Shown here piece by piece: positions 18,026 to 25,725 of a stretch of 64,000 nt of DNA (within the stretch, counting starts at the first letter, position 1; every line of letters starts with the position of its first letter). The notes below the pieces were generated by a model, which was not told the origin of the DNA, ran no database searches, and worked only from the letters and a program-made list of their open reading frames with translations. The translations under genes were made by a program, and so were the position numbers. The stretch covers positions 186,001-250,000 of the forward strand of contig CAVRGQ010000004.1 in assembly GCA_963720785.1 (NCBI GenBank). The letters run 5' to 3'. The stretch is from CAVRGQ01 sp963720785. GTDB lineage: Bacteria > Actinomycetota > Acidimicrobiia > IMCC26256 > DASPTH01.

Positions 18026-19017
18026 GCGACCCGGCCGTCCTACGGCCGGGGAGCGAGGGCGAGCCGGTCCGCGATCTCCAGCGCCGGCTCGCCACGCTCG
18101 GTGTCGACCTGTCGGGCGTCGAGCCCGGCACCTTCTGCGACGCCACCGCGTCGGCCGTGCTCGCCTTCCAGGAGGCCCGCGGCCTCCGGGTCGACGGGAT
18201 CTGCGGCCCGCAGACCTGGTCGGCGCTCGTCGAGAGCGGCTACCGCCTCGGTGACCGCCTGCTCTACCGCCGCTCCCCCATGTTGCGCGGCGACGACGTC
18301 CTCGAGCTCCAGCGCCGGCTCAACGCCCTCGGCTTCGATTCCGGCCGTGAGGACGGCATCCTCGGCGACGACACCACGGGCGCGCTGACCGAGTTCCAGC
18401 GCAACACCGGGCTGGCCACCGACGGTGTATTCGGTCCCGCCACCCTCGAACAGCTCGACCGCGTCGGCGGTCTGGCCGAGGGCTCGGTGGCCTCCGTGCG
18501 CGAGCGCGAGGCGCTGCGCCACGGTCCCCACCACCTCGCGGGGCGCCGCGTGTTCGTGGCGGCAGCCCCGGGGTTCGAGGCTTTGGCCACCGCACTGGTG
18601 CACGGGCTCACCGAGGAGGGCGCCGCCGCAACCCTCGACACGTCCGGGGCGGCCGACAGCGATCTCGCCGGCGAGGCCAACCGCTACGCGGCCGATCTCT
18701 TCGTCGCGTTCCGGGCCGGCGACACGCCGGGCTGCCGGTGCCACTACTTCGCGTCCGGGCGCTTCCGCTCGGAAGCCGGCTTCGAGCTGGCGACATCGAT
18801 CGCGGCCCGGCTCGCCGGCGTGCTGGGCGGCCGGCCCGAGTCGTGCGGCAAGGCCTACGCGGTGCTGCGCGAGACCCGCATGGCCGCGGTGCTCTGTGAG
18901 CCTGTACCGGAGGGTGACGTCGAGGCCATGCGGGAGCTCGTCACCCGCGGCGGCGACGTCGCCCGCGCGGTGATCGCCGGAATTCGCGGCGCGCTCGAAC
19001 ACCCTTCCCGCGGCTGA
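18022..19017 (+). CDS. cwlM: CwlM-like protein: two PG-binding domains and a degenerate amidase_3 domain
   Basis: 331 residues starting at TTG 18022. Two peptidoglycan-binding type 1 repeats come first (VRDLQRRLATLGVDLSGVE to GICGPQTWSALVESGY, and VLELQRRLNALGFDSGRED to VFGPATLEQL). The C-terminal half follows the fold of N-acetylmuramoyl-L-alanine amidases, but the zinc ligands are gone: the DPGHGG motif reads VAAAPGF, and the SIHAN motif reads VAFRAGD; only a late Glu (VLCEPVPEGD) remains. So it should not hydrolyse wall. No signal peptide is seen. In mycobacteria CwlM is a cytoplasmic regulator that activates MurA; the same role here is inference from position and architecture. Confidence 0.9.
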   Translation: MSDPAVLRPGSEGEPVRDLQRRLATLGVDLSGVEPGTFCDATASAVLAFQEARGLRVDGICGPQTWSALVESGYRLGDRLLYRRSPMLRGDDVLELQRRLNALGFDSGREDGILGDDTTGALTEFQRNTGLATDGVFGPATLEQLDRVGGLAEGSVASVREREALRHGPHHLAGRRVFVAAAPGFEALATALVHGLTEEGAAATLDTSGAADSDLAGEANRYAADLFVAFRAGDTPGCRCHYFASGRFRSEAGFELATSIAARLAGVLGGRPESCGKAYAVLRETRMAAVLCEPVPEGDVEAMRELVTRGGDVARAVIAGIRGALEHPSRG

Positions 19018-19087
19018 GCCCGCCCGCCACCGAGCGGTTTCGGCCAACTCTCACGCGCGGCTTCACTTGCGCGCGCAATGACCTGGG

Positions 19088-19987
19088 TCAGTCGGTGCCG
19101 GTCATGAGGCGGTAGATCCGCTCGAGGTCCTCGAGCGTCGAGAACTCCACGACCACCTTGCCGCGGGACGTCCCCATCGAGATCTTCACCCGCGTGTCGA
19201 GGTGGTCGCCGAGCAGCTCCTCGAGCTCGAGCAGCCCGGGCGGGCGGAGCCGACGACGCGAGGCCGGCATGGTCGCCGAGTCGTCGCTCGGCTCCGGCGC
19301 GGTCGGCTGGGGCACACCCTGGTGCTCGCGGACCGCTTCCTCGGTGGCCCGCACCGAGAGGTCCTCCTCCACGATCTGCTTGGCCAGCTCCTCCTGGAAC
19401 GCCCGGTCGGGGCTGCCCAGCAGCGCCCGGGCGTGGCCCATCGAGAGCTTCTTCTCCTGCACCGACCGCTGGATCGCAGGCGGGAGCTGGAGCAGGCGCA
19501 GCGTGTTCGAGATCGAGGCCCGGCTGCGGCCCACCCGGGAGGCGACGTCGTCGTGGGTGAGGTTGAAGTCCTCGATGAGCTGCTGGTAGGCGGCAGCCTC
19601 CTCGAGTGGATTGAGGTTGTCCCGGTGGAGGTTCTCGACCAGCGCGTGCTCGAGCGCGGTCGAGTCGTCGGTCTCGCGCACCAACGCCGGGATCGTCTGC
19701 AGGCCCACTCGACGGGCGGCCCGCCAACGCCGCTCCCCCGCGATCAGCTCGTAGGTACCGTCACCCGACGGCCGCACGAGGATCGGCTGCAGCACGCCCA
19801 CCTGGCGGATCGAGTCCGCGAGCGAGCCGAGTGCCTCCTCGTCGAAGTAGTCCCGGGGTTGGTACCGGTTCGGTTCGATGGAGGAGATGGGGAGCTCGTC
19901 GACTCCTCCGACGTCGGGGCCGTCCTCCCCGCCGGGGGGGATGAGTGCCCCGAGTCCCTTACCCAGGCCGCCGCGTCGCGCCACCAC
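19088..19987 (-). CDS. parB: Chromosome-partitioning protein ParB
   Basis: DNA-binding CTPase that loads at parS and slides outwards. 299 residues: N-terminal GLGKGLGALIP, the ParB/Srx CTP-binding region with GERRWRAARRVG and VENLHRDNLNPLEEA, a helix-turn-helix region (VASRVGRSRASISNTLRLLQLP), and a C-terminal dimerisation segment (FSTLEDLERIYRLM). The GTG start at 19987 overlaps the 3' end of parA and has AGAGGTGA before it. Two parS sites lie upstream of parA. Confidence 0.97.
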   Translation of the reverse strand: MVARRGGLGKGLGALIPPGGEDGPDVGGVDELPISSIEPNRYQPRDYFDEEALGSLADSIRQVGVLQPILVRPSGDGTYELIAGERRWRAARRVGLQTIPALVRETDDSTALEHALVENLHRDNLNPLEEAAAYQQLIEDFNLTHDDVASRVGRSRASISNTLRLLQLPPAIQRSVQEKKLSMGHARALLGSPDRAFQEELAKQIVEEDLSVRATEEAVREHQGVPQPTAPEPSDDSATMPASRRRLRPPGLLELEELLGDHLDTRVKISMGTSRGKVVVEFSTLEDLERIYRLMTGTD

Positions 19988-21308
19988 TCACCTCTTTCGC
20001 CAGGTCCCGGTATGCAGAGGCGCCCCGCGACGTCGAGTCGAACACGATGATCGGCTGCCCGAACGACGGCGCCTCGGCCAGACGCACCGTGCGGGGCACC
20101 ACCGTGCGGTACACCTTCGTGCCGAAGTGCTCCCGCACCTCGGTCTCCACCTGCTCGGCCAGTCGGGTGCGCGAGTCGTACATCGTGAGGATGATCCCCC
20201 GCACGTCGAGCTCGGGATTCAGGCTCGACCGCACCAGGGCCACGTTGCGCAGGAGCTGACCCAGGCCCTCCAGCGCGTAGTACTCGCACTGGATCGGGAC
20301 GATCACGTCGTCCGCGGCGGCGAGCCCGTTCACGGTGAGCAGGCCGAGGGAGGGTGGGCAGTCGATGAGCACGACGTCGTACTCCGGCCGCACCGCATCG
20401 AGGGCCCGCTTCAACTTGAGCTCCCGGCTGAACGCAGGGACCAGCTCGATCTCGGCGCCGGCGAGGTCGAGCGTTGCCGGGATCACGAACAAGTTCTTCA
20501 GGCTGGTGGGCTCCACGGCGTCCATTGCCGGCGTGTCGTTCATGATCACGTCGTAGATGGACGCGGTCACATCCCGGGGGTTGATGCCCAGCCCGGTGGA
20601 GGCGTTGCCCTGGGGATCGAGGTCGACCACCAGCACGCGGAGGCCGGACTCCGCGAGGGCGGCACCCAGGTTGACGGCGGTGGTGGTCTTACCCACGCCA
20701 CCCTTCTGGTTGGCGATGGCGATGATCCGCGGGATCTCCAGGGGCCCGCCCACCACCCGCTCCGCAGCCGGAGCGGGGGTAGGCGCCTGGGCAGGCTCGG
20801 TGGATGCACCAGGCGCCGCTTCCACAGGAGCTTTCTCCGGCGCAGCTTCGACCACCGGTTCCGGCTCCGGCTCGGCTTCCGCTACGGGCTCGGGTTCGGG
20901 CTCCGGTACGGGTTCGGGCTCCGGTACGGGTTCGGACTCCGGTACGGGTTCGGGTTCGGGTTCGGGCGCAGCTTCGACGACCACCGGCGCCGGCTCCGGT
21001 TCGGGCTCGGGCTCAGCGGGTTCCGGTTCCAGTTCCGGTTCGGGCTCCGGCGCGACCGGGGGCTCCGGGATCAGTTCCGCGGCCTTCGGGGTCGGCGGCG
21101 CATCCTCGGCGGGTGCCGCCGCTGTGCCCGTGGCGTCCGGCGCATCGGCAACGACCGGGGCCTCGCTCTCGCTCACCGCTTCGATCGGTTCCTCGGGCGG
21201 GCCGGCGTTCGGCTCAGCCGGAGTGGACTCCTCGATCTGATCCGCGTCGTTGCGGCGGCGCCCGAAAAGTCGTCGCCGCTGCCGTCCGTCGCTGTGTTCG
21301 TCCGCCAT
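19959..21308 (-). CDS. parA: Chromosome-partitioning ATPase ParA with a long Glu-Pro-rich N-terminal extension
   Basis: The C-terminal 255 residues are an ordinary ParA/Soj ATPase: deviant Walker A ANQKGGVGKTTTAVNLG, VVDLDPQGNAST, and IDCPPSLGLLTVNGL. The unusual part is the N-terminal 190 residues or so: a basic RRRLFGRRR start, then a disordered acidic stretch of alternating Glu and Pro (residues about 70-165). Related ParA proteins have at most a short extension. The DNA below it contains 18-bp tandem repeats. ATG 21308 is taken as start; GTG 21329, seven codons upstream, is an alternative. It ends inside the start of parB. Confidence 0.95.
   Translation of the reverse strand: MADEHSDGRQRRRLFGRRRNDADQIEESTPAEPNAGPPEEPIEAVSESEAPVVADAPDATGTAAAPAEDAPPTPKAAELIPEPPVAPEPEPELEPEPAEPEPEPEPAPVVVEAAPEPEPEPVPESEPVPEPEPVPEPEPEPVAEAEPEPEPVVEAAPEKAPVEAAPGASTEPAQAPTPAPAAERVVGGPLEIPRIIAIANQKGGVGKTTTAVNLGAALAESGLRVLVVDLDPQGNASTGLGINPRDVTASIYDVIMNDTPAMDAVEPTSLKNLFVIPATLDLAGAEIELVPAFSRELKLKRALDAVRPEYDVVLIDCPPSLGLLTVNGLAAADDVIVPIQCEYYALEGLGQLLRNVALVRSSLNPELDVRGIILTMYDSRTRLAEQVETEVREHFGTKVYRTVVPRTVRLAEAPSFGQPIIVFDSTSRGASAYRDLAKEVSGGATRRPG
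20901..20954. repeat. 18-bp tandem repeat within parA
   Basis: Three consecutive copies of CTCCGGTACGGGTTCGGG (one has a final A). Shorter degenerate copies flank them. On the coding strand each unit encodes Pro-Glu-Pro-Val-Pro-Glu or a close variant. Such repeats can gain or lose units by slippage in steps of six codons. Confidence 0.88.
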
Positions 21309-21378
21309 TGACCATCCAGGGGAAGGCACTCGGGTGGGGGAGGCCCATCCTCGACCAGGGGAGTCCCTCGGTCAAGGA

Positions 21379-21394
21379 TGTTCCACGTGGAACA
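21379..21394. promoter_or_regulatory. parS site 1
   Basis: TGTTCCACGTGGAACA, a 16-bp ParB-binding palindrome of the actinobacterial type. The dyad extends three bases further on each side (21376-21397, perfect). It lies about 70 bases upstream of the parA start. Confidence 0.95.
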
Positions 21395-21425
21395 TCCGGA
21401 AGAAGCCTCGACTCGAAGAGGAGGG

Positions 21426-21441
21426 TGTTCCACGTGGAACA
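21426..21441. promoter_or_regulatory. parS site 2
   Basis: A second identical TGTTCCACGTGGAACA, 47 bp from the first, centre to centre. It lies just beyond the stop of rsmG. The close pairing gives a strong ParB loading point about 4 kb from oriC. Confidence 0.95.
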
Positions 21442-21454
21442 GTACCCCGCTCTG

Positions 21455-22126
21455 CTACCAGAGTGGGCGCTTTCCGGGGACTCCATCGCGGCGAGGCCAA
21501 CGATTTTCGGTGTTTTCGCCGACAATCAGGCATGCAGCACCGGCGAGCGGGGAGCGGAGGCGCAATGCCGGGCCGAATCCCACCTGGCGGAGGCCTTCCT
21601 CCGGCCATCGCGCTGCACCGGCGTCCGCCGTGGGGCCCGACGGAGGCTCGGTCACGGCGAGCATGCCGCCGGGGGAGAGGAATCCCACTCCGCACTCGGC
21701 CGTCACGGCCGGCGGGCCGAAGCCCCGGGCCACCACCAGACCGAACCGGCCCCGCAACTCCGGATCCCGGGCGAGCACCTCGGCGCGGCCGCAGCGGACC
21801 TCGGCCCGGTGCTCCCAGCCGAGCTCTGCCAACGACTCGGCGAGGAACCGGCAACGCTTTTCCTGGGCATCCACCAGCAACGCGCTCGCCGACGGCCACT
21901 CGTCGAGCAGGACGAGGCCGGGGAGGCCGCCACCGGCACCAAGGTCGAGGAAGCGACCGACGCCATCCGGGTTCCCGGCGCCGAGGGCTTCCCGGACGAG
22001 CGCACCGAAGGCGCGACTGTGGACGATCTGCTCGGCGAGCGGGCCCGGGCCGAGAAACCCCCGCTCCCGGGAACGCGCAAGGACGCCGACGAGGCCGTTG
22101 GCCTGCGAGTCGGCGTCCCCACTCAT
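21455..22126 (-). CDS. rsmG: 16S rRNA (guanine-N7) methyltransferase RsmG
   Basis: Methylates G527 of 16S rRNA (E. coli numbering); its loss gives low-level streptomycin resistance in many bacteria. 223 residues. The SAM-binding motif FLDLGAGGGLPGLVLLDEWP is present, preceded by HSRAF and followed by the VVARGFGPP region; the family ending RWPRRDGVPGKRPLW is intact. It sits upstream of parA with the two parS sites in between. Confidence 0.94.
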   Translation of the reverse strand: MSGDADSQANGLVGVLARSRERGFLGPGPLAEQIVHSRAFGALVREALGAGNPDGVGRFLDLGAGGGLPGLVLLDEWPSASALLVDAQEKRCRFLAESLAELGWEHRAEVRCGRAEVLARDPELRGRFGLVVARGFGPPAVTAECGVGFLSPGGMLAVTEPPSGPTADAGAARWPEEGLRQVGFGPALRLRSPLAGAACLIVGENTENRWPRRDGVPGKRPLW

Positions 22127-22164
22127 GGTGTGCTCGGTTGTCGTGGGCCGAAGGCGTCCGGGCT

Positions 22165-23314
22165 CTATGCCCGGCGGATCACCACCCGGCGGCGAGGCTC
22201 CTCGCCGTCGGACTCGGTCATGATGCCGTCGAACGTGGCTGCGGTGTCGTGGATCACCTTGCGGTCGGCCGCCGACATCGGCTCCAGCGCCTGGGCCTTG
22301 CCGGTCTCGAGCACCTTGTCCACCAACTTCTTGGTGAAGTCCTCGAGTGCCGCACGACGCTTCGCGCGGTAGCCGGCGACGTCGACGTGGATGCGAACGC
22401 CGTGCCCGTCGGTCTGGCGCTGCACCACGGTGCGAACCAGTTCCTCGATGGCGTGCAGGGTCGCGCCCTTCGGGCCGACCAGCAGACCGAGGTTCTCACC
22501 GTCGACCTGCACGGTGACGACGTCGTCGTCGATCACGGTCGAGACCGTGCCGCCCAGGTCGAACGCTTCCACCAGGCCACGAGTGAATTCCTCCGCCGCG
22601 GCGGCCTGCTCCTCGATCGGGACGTCCTCTTCGGTGCTCACCGCTGCGCTCTCCTCGTTCCGTGTGCGATCCTCGGAGCGCGGCTTCGGCGCCGCGCCCT
22701 GCTTGCTCTCCGGACGGCCACTGTCGCCGCCGCGTCCTTCTCCGGTTGCCTCGCCGGCCCCATCGCGGTCGGCGTCGTCCTGGGAGCGGCCGCTGCCGCC
22801 CGACGCCACCCTGACCGCCGCCGCCCGAACCACGTCCACGGCCACCGCGACGGCGACGCCGCTTGGCCGACGACGAACCGGCGCCCACCGCGGCACCGGC
22901 CGCGCCCGACGCACCTTCGACCACTTCGGCCGCACCTTCACCGGCATCTGCGGCAGTCGCGGCACCCCCCGATGCCTTGGCGCCTTCGGTCCTGGGCTTC
23001 CCGTTTCCGCCCGACCGCGAACCGTTCGACTCTCGGCTCGAGTCGCCGCGGTTGCCTCCGCCCTTACCGCCACGGCCGCGGGAACCGCCTTCCTTGCGGC
23101 CGCCCCGGCGGCGCTGGCGCTCGCCCGGCTTCTCCCGCGAGATCGGCTTCACCCGGGCGCGGATGCGGGCGTCGCTGCGGCCGATCCCGAGCACACCGCT
23201 CTTCGGCTCCTGCAGGACCTCGAACTCCACGTCCTCTTCGTCGACACCCAGCTCGTCGAGCGCCGCATCCAGCGCCGCGTCGATCGAGCGACCAGTCGTC
23301 TCCACCCACTCCAT
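22165..23314 (-). CDS. jag: Jag/KhpB (EloR) RNA-binding protein, one indel
   Basis: Corrected product of about 382 residues. The Jag N-terminal domain is at the start (MEWVETTGRSIDAALDAALD to VLGIGRSDARIRA), then a very long Gly/Arg/Ser/Ala-rich disordered linker of roughly 180 residues, a KH domain (VDGENLGLLVGPKGATLHAIEE) and an R3H domain (AGYRAKRRAALEDF, ending EEPRRRVVIRRA). The frame breaks in the linker near 22805, where one extra base separates the two halves; both halves are clearly the same gene. In other bacteria this protein affects cell elongation and works with YidC, whose gene is 71 bases upstream on the same strand. Confidence 0.9.
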
Positions 23315-23385
23315 CGTTCAGTTCTCCCACATGGGCGGCACCAACTCGCCGCCATCGATTCCGGCCGTCGAACGTTCGCAGCCGG

Positions 23386-24501
23386 TCAGCGCTTCTTGCG
23401 CTTCTTGTTGTTCCTGCGCCGCGACGCGCTCGAGCTGCTGCCCGAGCTCGCACCGGTACCGCCCGAGCCGCTCTTGGCGGCCGGCTTCCCCGTGGACTTC
23501 GCGCTGCCGGGCTTGCTCGCTGCCTTCGCACTGCCCGACTTCGCGCCGGTCGCCTTCGCCCCGCCGGCCTTCGGGGCGCCGTTCGCGCCCTCCGATGCCG
23601 CGGGTAGCTGGAAGAGCTTGCGGAGGCCGGTGGCCCCCGTCGGCTTCTCCGCGACGGCGGTCTTCTTCCCGGTGTCGGCGCCCTCGACGTCGATCGCCCC
23701 CTGTTCGGACGCCTTCAACGCCTCCTGGGCCGGCCGGGTGATCTTGCGCATGATGATTTCCTGCTGGCCGAGGCGCCACAGGTTGCTGATGAAGAAGTAG
23801 AGCACCAGGCCCGAGGGAAAGCCGAGCGAGAACAGACCGAAGCCGATGGGCAGGACGCTGGTGATCAGCGCCATCTGCGAGTTCATGTTCGGGGCGTTGC
23901 GGCGGCTCTGGCGCGCCTGCAGGAAGCCGGTGAGGACCACCAGGCCCACCAGCACGAAGTAGGGGATCGTGTCGGTGAGGGCGCCCTTGGCCTGGGTGGC
24001 ACTCAGCGACAGGTTCAGGTTGAGGAAGTAGAGCGGGTTCGGCAGGCCCAGCTTCGGGACGTCGCACGCGTTGGTGTGGAGTTTCCCGTTGGGCGTGGTG
24101 CAGAAGGCGGCGTAGAGGTCCGAGGCCTTCGGGATGTGCTTGTAGGGCTCGCGCATCACACGGAAGAGCGCCAGGAAGATCGGCATCTGGATCAGGAGGG
24201 GCAGACAACCCGCCAACGGGTTGATCTTGTTCTCCTGGTAGTACTTCATCATCTCTTCGTTGAGCTTGGCCTTGTCGTTCTTGTACTTGGCCTGCAGCTT
24301 CTTGATCTCGGGCTGCGCACGCTGCATGGCCATCATCGACTTGGCCTGCTTGGCGGTGAGCGGGAACATCACCAACATCACGAGCACCGTGAGGGCGATG
24401 ATGGCGACACCGAGATTCGGGACGACGCCGTAGAAGAAGGCGAGGATCGTCCCGAAGAAGTTGTAGACGGGATCGAAGAGCGAGCCGGCTGCGAGGATCA
24501 T
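23386..24501 (-). CDS. yidC: Membrane protein insertase YidC
   Basis: 371 residues, the short Oxa1-type of Gram-positive bacteria. Core helices: LFDPVYNFFGTILAFFYG, LGVAIIALTVLVMLVMFPLT, the cytoplasmic hairpin QRAQPEIKKLQAKYKND, then NPLAGCLPLLIQMPIFLALF, and two more helices ending SGLVLYFFISNLWRLGQQ. The last 100 residues are a Lys/Ala/Gly/Ser-rich tail finishing in RRRNNKKRKKR, probably for ribosome contact. The ATG overlaps the stop of yidD (ATGA). Confidence 0.96.
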   Translation of the reverse strand: MILAAGSLFDPVYNFFGTILAFFYGVVPNLGVAIIALTVLVMLVMFPLTAKQAKSMMAMQRAQPEIKKLQAKYKNDKAKLNEEMMKYYQENKINPLAGCLPLLIQMPIFLALFRVMREPYKHIPKASDLYAAFCTTPNGKLHTNACDVPKLGLPNPLYFLNLNLSLSATQAKGALTDTIPYFVLVGLVVLTGFLQARQSRRNAPNMNSQMALITSVLPIGFGLFSLGFPSGLVLYFFISNLWRLGQQEIIMRKITRPAQEALKASEQGAIDVEGADTGKKTAVAEKPTGATGLRKLFQLPAASEGANGAPKAGGAKATGAKSGSAKAASKPGSAKSTGKPAAKSGSGGTGASSGSSSSASRRRNNKKRKKR

Positions 24502-24887
24502 CGGTCAGGTTCCTCCGCCGCGTGGGACGCGGCATCGTGCGAACATGCGTTCGTGTGGGTGTGGGCCCGGGATTCCCGTGCCCGGCGGGGGGGTACCGGG
24601 TCGAGGCCACCGTCGTGCCAGGGGTGGCAGCGCCCGATCCGCTTGACGGCGAGCCAGGAGCCCTTGGCGGCGCCGTGCACCTCGAGCGCCTCGAGGGCGT
24701 AGGCGGAGCACGACGGGTAGTAGCGGCACCGGGGAGGGAGGTGGACGCTGATCAGACGGTAGGCCCGGATCGGGAGACCGAGGATCCGCGCGGGCAGGCT
24801 CGCGCGCTCCGTGACTGTCGAAGCACGAGAAGTGGTTTCGGCCGTGGTTCCGTCGGGTGCCGTCACGTCCGTCGCCGCGACCGTCAC
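24498..24887 (-). CDS. yidD: Membrane protein insertion efficiency factor YidD
   Basis: 129 residues. The DUF37/YidD core is LGLPIRAYRLISVHLPPRC, then RYYPSCSAYALEALEVHG and RIGRCHPWHDGGLDPVP, which carries the conserved Cys and His residues. An extra N-terminal 35 residues, rich in Thr and Ala, precede it. The GTG start at 24887 overlaps the rnpA stop (GTGA), and the stop overlaps the yidC start: rpmH, rnpA, yidD and yidC are one tightly packed operon. Confidence 0.93.
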   Translation of the reverse strand: MTVAATDVTAPDGTTAETTSRASTVTERASLPARILGLPIRAYRLISVHLPPRCRYYPSCSAYALEALEVHGAAKGSWLAVKRIGRCHPWHDGGLDPVPPRRARESRAHTHTNACSHDAASHAAEEPDR

Positions 24888-25216
24888 GCCAGGCCCTCCC
24901 GTGCTTGGCGGAGGGCACGCGCGACCTGGTCCGCCAGCTCGACGAACGGCGCGCTCATGGCGCGTCGGTCGGCGGAGACGAGGTAGGCCGCGCCGGCGGC
25001 GAGCTCGGCTTCGTGAAGGGCCACCGCAGCTCGCAGACGACGTCGGACGCGGTTGCGCAGCACCGCCGAACCGGTGCGCTTGCCGATCGCGTAGGCCACC
25101 CGGGGTGGGCCGGACGCGTCGACACGCACGGCACGGATGGAAACCGCGCCGACTCGCAGCCGGCGGGCCCCCGCGAGGGCCTCGAACGTCGCACGGTCGC
25201 TGACGCGCCGGATCAG
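24884..25216 (-). CDS. rnpA: Ribonuclease P protein component
   Basis: Protein subunit of RNase P, which removes 5' leaders from tRNA precursors. Signature AIGKRTGSAVLRNRVRRRLRA (read as IGKRTGSAVLRNRVRRRLR) is exact for the family. About 110 residues. The start is unclear: the frame has no ATG, GTG or TTG close to the conserved beginning (IRRVSDRATFEAL); CTG 25216, overlapping the rpmH stop, is my choice. A start further upstream inside rpmH is possible but would add unrelated residues. Confidence 0.92.
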   Translation of the reverse strand: MIRRVSDRATFEALAGARRLRVGAVSIRAVRVDASGPPRVAYAIGKRTGSAVLRNRVRRRLRAAVALHEAELAAGAAYLVSADRRAMSAPFVELADQVARALRQAREGLA

Positions 25217-25347
25217 GCGGAGAGACGCTTCCGGCCGCGGGCGCGGCGCGCCCGGATGACGGCCTTGCCGCCACGCGTGCGCATGCGGATGCGGAACCCG
25301 TGGGTCTTGGCGCGCTTGCGGTTGTTGGGCTGGAACGTGCGCTTCAA
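25213..25347 (-). CDS. rpmH: 50S ribosomal protein L34
   Basis: 44 residues, KRTFQPNNRKRAKTHGFRIR then MRTRGGKAVIRARRARGRKR, a complete L34. The start is TTG 25347 with AGGAGG eight bases upstream. First gene of the leftward operon, diverging from dnaA as in most bacteria. Confidence 0.96.
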   Translation of the reverse strand: MKRTFQPNNRKRAKTHGFRIRMRTRGGKAVIRARRARGRKRLSA

Positions 25348-25704
25348 CGGAATTGCCTCCTGAGGAGGTGGCCGCGGAGTGGACCGAAGCAGGGGTCCTG
25401 CGCGGGAGGCGGAACCCGGAGAGTGTAGGGGCCCGAACCGCCGGTCGCAATCCGGAGCACTTCTCGCCTCCACGAGCCGCCCGCACCCTCACGGCAGGAG
25501 CCGGCGCGACCCCGGCTCCGCGTCACCCGCGTCCAACCGCCGGACCTGGCCCTCGGGGCACCGCGCCCCCGCTTTGGGGAAAACTCTCCTCGCCCTTGTG
25601 TGGCAAGGAGAGCGGATGCTACGTTGCCTCCCTCGCCCGGCCCGGGCCTGAATTCTCCACAACTGTGGACGCTCCTGTGGACAGCCGGAGAAACAGCCTG
25701 AGAA
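25348..25704. promoter_or_regulatory. rpmH-dnaA intergenic region
   Basis: 357 bases with no gene. It must hold the divergent promoters of rpmH and dnaA. Several DnaA-box-like sites crowd the dnaA side (listed separately); a TTTTCCCCA-like box also appears on the minus strand near 25577-25586. I cannot fix the promoters by eye. Confidence 0.7.
25653..25684. promoter_or_regulatory. DnaA box cluster upstream of dnaA
   Basis: Three sites: TTCTCCACA at 25653-25661, TGTGGACGC at 25664-25672, and TGTGGACAG at 25676-25684. Each differs from the TTATCCACA consensus (or its complement) by one or two bases. Their place just before the gene fits autorepression of dnaA or a second part of a bipartite origin. 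Confidence 0.7.
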
Positions 25705-25725
25705 GTGGCGCCGAATGAGGCTCGT

